Part shown: positions 39,899 through 42,030 of the stretch, in pieces
Layout of the letters: the number at the start of each line of letters is the position of its first letter
Numbering within the stretch: position 1 is the stretch's first letter
Origin: Bryobacterales bacterium
GTDB taxonomy: Bacteria > Acidobacteriota > Terriglobia > Bryobacterales > Bryobacteraceae
Length of the DNA: 42,030 nucleotides
Direction of reading: 5' to 3'
Assembly (NCBI GenBank): GCA_947467395.1
Contig: CANIIC010000015.1
Location: 1 to 42,030, forward strand
The notes under the pieces: model-generated
What the model was told of the DNA's origin: nothing
What the model saw: the letters and a program-made list of their open reading frames with translations, nothing else
Databases searched by the model: none
Made by a program: the position numbers and the translations under genes

Positions 39899-42030
39899 GC
39901 GCGGAGCCCTTTCAATAGAGGTTTCAAGGCTTGCGCCGTGTAGCTGGCGGCCAATGTCTTCGGGTTGCCGACCAGATCTTCAGGAGTGCCGCACGCGATC
40001 AATGTTCCGCCGCGTTCGCCGCCTTCCGGTCCCAGGTCGATCAACCAATCTGCCGTTTTGATCACGTCCAGGTGATGTTCGATCACGACGACAGTATTGC
40101 CTAGATCCACCAGGCTGTGCAGCACCTGCAACAACTTTCGAACATCTTCGAAGTGCAGGCCCGTCGTCGGTTCATCCAGGATGTACAGCGTCTTACCCGT
40201 CTGTCGGCGGCTCAATTCCTTCGCGAGCTTGATGCGCTGTGCCTCGCCGCCCGAAAGCGTCGTCGACGACTGTCCCAGATGCAGATATCCCAGGCCTACG
40301 CGCGTCAGCGTTTCGAGCTTCGCGTGAATCGTCGGAATATTTTCGAGCACCGGCAGCGCGTCCTCCACCGGCATCTCCAGCAGGTCCGCAATCGACAGCC
40401 CTTTGTACTTCACCTGCAGAGTTTCGTGATTGTAGCGTCGTGCCCTGCAGATGTCGCATGTGACGTACACATCCGGCAGGAAGTTCATCTCGATGCGTTT
40501 CAGTCCATCGCCCTGACAGGCTTCGCATCGTCCGCCCTTGACGTTGAAGCTGAAGCGTCCCGGCTTGTAGCCGCGAGCGCGGGATTCGGGCAACTTTGCA
40601 TACAAATCGCGAATCGGTCCGAACACCTGTGTGTAGGTCGCAGGGTTCGAACGCGGTGTACGCCCGATGGCCGCTTGATCGATCTCGATCACTTTGTCGA
40701 GCAGATCCAGTCCCGTGATCGAGGCATGCGCGCCCGGTTCCGTGCGCGATCCGTACACCATCTTCGCCGCCGCACGGTACAGAATGTCGTTGACCAGCGT
40801 CGACTTGCCCGAGCCCGATACTCCCGTGACCACCGTGAACGTGCCTAGCGGAAACTCGACGTCCACCTTCTTGAGGTTGTGTTCCGTCGCGCCGTGAATC
40901 ACGATCGCGGGACCTGTTGGACGTCGCCGCATTTCCGGCACCGCGATCTCGCGAGCACCCGTCAAATACTGCCCGGTCAGCGAGTGCGGATTCGCCGCGA
41001 TCTGCGCCGGTGTACCCTGAGCCACAAGTTCGCCGCCGAGTCGGCCAGCACCCGGACCCAGGTCAATCACATAGTCTGCGCGCTCGATCGTATCGGCGTC
41101 GTGCTCGACGACCAGCACCGTGTTTCCCAAATCACGCAAATTCGCCAGCGATGCCAGCAGGCGATTATTGTCGCGCGGATGCAGTCCGATCGAGGGTTCG
41201 TCCAGCACATACAGCACGCCACGCAATTTCGATCCAATCTGCGTCGCCAGTCGAATACGCTGCGCCTCACCGCCTGACAACGTGGCCGACGATCGCTCCA
41301 GGCTCAGATACTCCAGCCCGACGTCGATCAAGAACTCCAGCCGATTGCGGATCTCTTCAATCGGTCGCCCGCCAATCTGCTGCTCGCGCGACGTGAGCTT
41401 CCAGCCCTTCACCGTCTCGTGCGCGCGGATTAGCGACATGCGCGTGAGATCAGCGATCGTCGCACCTTTCACCTTCACCGCGAGACTCGAAGGCTTCAGC
41501 CGGGCACCGTTACAATCCGGGCACACCGTCGGCGACATGAAGTTCACGAACCATTCGTGATACTTCTCATCCGCCAGCTCATCCTTGTAGAACTTCTTCA
41601 GCGTCGCGATGATCCCGCCCTTGCCATCGACGCCGTCCATCAGGAGGGCTTGCTGCTTGTGAGTGAAATCGTCCCAAGCCTTATGGATGCTGATTTTGTT
41701 GGCCTGTGCCAGCGCCGTGATCGCGTGCTGCACGAAGCTGCGCCCGCTGCCCGGTCCCAGCCCGCCATCGAATAGCGGCCGGTTGGGATCCACGATCACT
41801 TTGTTCGGATCGAAGCTGAACTGGCTCCCGATGCCGTTGCACGTCGCACACGCGCCGAACGGACTGTTGAAGGAAAACGACCGCGGCTCCAACTGTGGCA
41901 CGCTCGTCCCGCAGTTCGGGCACGCCAGCTTGCTGGAATAGAGTCGCTCGTCGCCATTCACTACCGCGACCAACACTAGCCCATCCGCCAGCTTCGATGC
42001 CGTCTGAATCGACGCCGCCAGCCGAGCTTC
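39895..42030 (-). CDS. uvrA: UvrABC nucleotide-excision-repair subunit A, 5' part cut by window edge
   Basis: UvrA recognises bulky DNA damage and loads UvrB. The frame stays open to the right edge, so 711 residues are present and roughly 240 N-terminal residues, including the first Walker A, lie outside. Visible are the first zinc site (CPNCGTSV, later ACATCNG), the signature [19 protein letters not shown], the second Walker A GVSGSGKS, the second zinc module ([18 protein letters not shown]), [20 protein letters not shown] and the Walker [12 protein letters not shown]. The frame to 42030 ([15 protein letters not shown]) matches UvrA, so the first ATG inside is not the real start. It leads the unit with the DHS-like and CPBP genes. 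Confidence 0.97.
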   Translation of the reverse strand, partial: EARLAASIQTASKLADGLVLVAVVNGDERLYSSKLACPNCGTSVPQLEPRSFSFNSPFGACATCNGIGSQFSFDPNKVIVDPNRPLFDGGLGPGSGRSFVQHAITALAQANKISIHKAWDDFTHKQQALLMDGVDGKGGIIATLKKFYKDELADEKYHEWFVNFMSPTVCPDCNGARLKPSSLAVKVKGATIADLTRMSLIRAHETVKGWKLTSREQQIGGRPIEEIRNRLEFLIDVGLEYLSLERSSATLSGGEAQRIRLATQIGSKLRGVLYVLDEPSIGLHPRDNNRLLASLANLRDLGNTVLVVEHDADTIERADYVIDLGPGAGRLGGELVAQGTPAQIAANPHSLTGQYLTGAREIAVPEMRRRPTGPAIVIHGATEHNLKKVDVEFPLGTFTVVTGVSGSGKSTLVNDILYRAAAKMVYGSRTEPGAHASITGLDLLDKVIEIDQAAIGRTPRSNPATYTQVFGPIRDLYAKLPESRARGYKPGRFSFNVKGGRCEACQGDGLKRIEMNFLPDVYVTCDICRARRYNHETLQVKYKGLSIADLLEMPVEDALPVLENIPTIHAKLETLTRVGLGYLHLGQSSTTLSGGEAQRIKLAKELSRRQTGKTLYILDEPTTGLHFEDVRKLLQVLHSLVDLGNTVVVIEHHLDVIKTADWLIDLGPEGGERGGTLIACGTPEDLVGNPKTLAASYTAQALKPLLKGLRA

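Overview
The window looks like chromosomal DNA of an acidobacterium, most likely of the Bryobacterales/Solibacter type. It is GC-rich. It carries a TIGR03435-family secreted protein (N-terminal EFDVASIKP), an ADOP-type FtsX/MacB permease and a TonB receptor with a carboxypeptidase-like N-terminal domain, which are family expansions typical of Acidobacteriota. The rest is housekeeping. I see no insertion sequence, prophage, CRISPR array or rRNA, and no gene-free stretch longer than 300 bases.

Layout. 1-3349: an ECF sigma factor (cut by the left edge) divergent from a TonB-dependent receptor, with a perfect dyad between them. 3428-7816: carAB. 7813-10913: a three-part methyltransferase, a CBS protein coupled to a small secreted protein, and a HAD phosphatase. 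11052-15186: a Pro-rich zinc-finger protein followed by a TPR protein, closed by a clear intrinsic terminator. 15267-19912: an S46 peptidase divergent from an NtrB/NtrC-type two-component pair. 19927-25443: malate dehydrogenase, a DUF2891 protein, trigger factor, metK with a structured leader, and the TIGR03435 protein. 25526-26964: a secreted SH3-like protein, tRNA-Asp and a small Arg-rich secreted protein. 27022-30954: phoH-ybeY-corC-era plus a BON protein, a well-known ribosome-maturation cluster. 30977-35993: purH, an FAH-family protein, the ADOP permease and tRNA-Gln. 35962-42030: a membrane protein running antisense into tRNA-Gln, a small secreted protein plus amidase, a CPBP protease, a deoxyhypusine-synthase-like protein of unknown function and uvrA (cut by the right edge).

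How genes work together. CarAB and PurH supply pyrimidine and purine precursors. PhoH, YbeY and Era act on ribosome and rRNA maturation. The histidine kinase and NtrC-type activator form a translationally coupled signalling pair. uvrA, the DHS-like gene and the CPBP gene form one tightly packed minus-strand unit.

The least explained items are the metK leader RNA fold, the DHS-like protein coupled to uvrA, the zinc-finger/Pro-rich protein paired with the TPR protein, and compact hairpins or shared CTAG stops at convergent gene ends. I found no clearly new multi-gene defence or mobile system.
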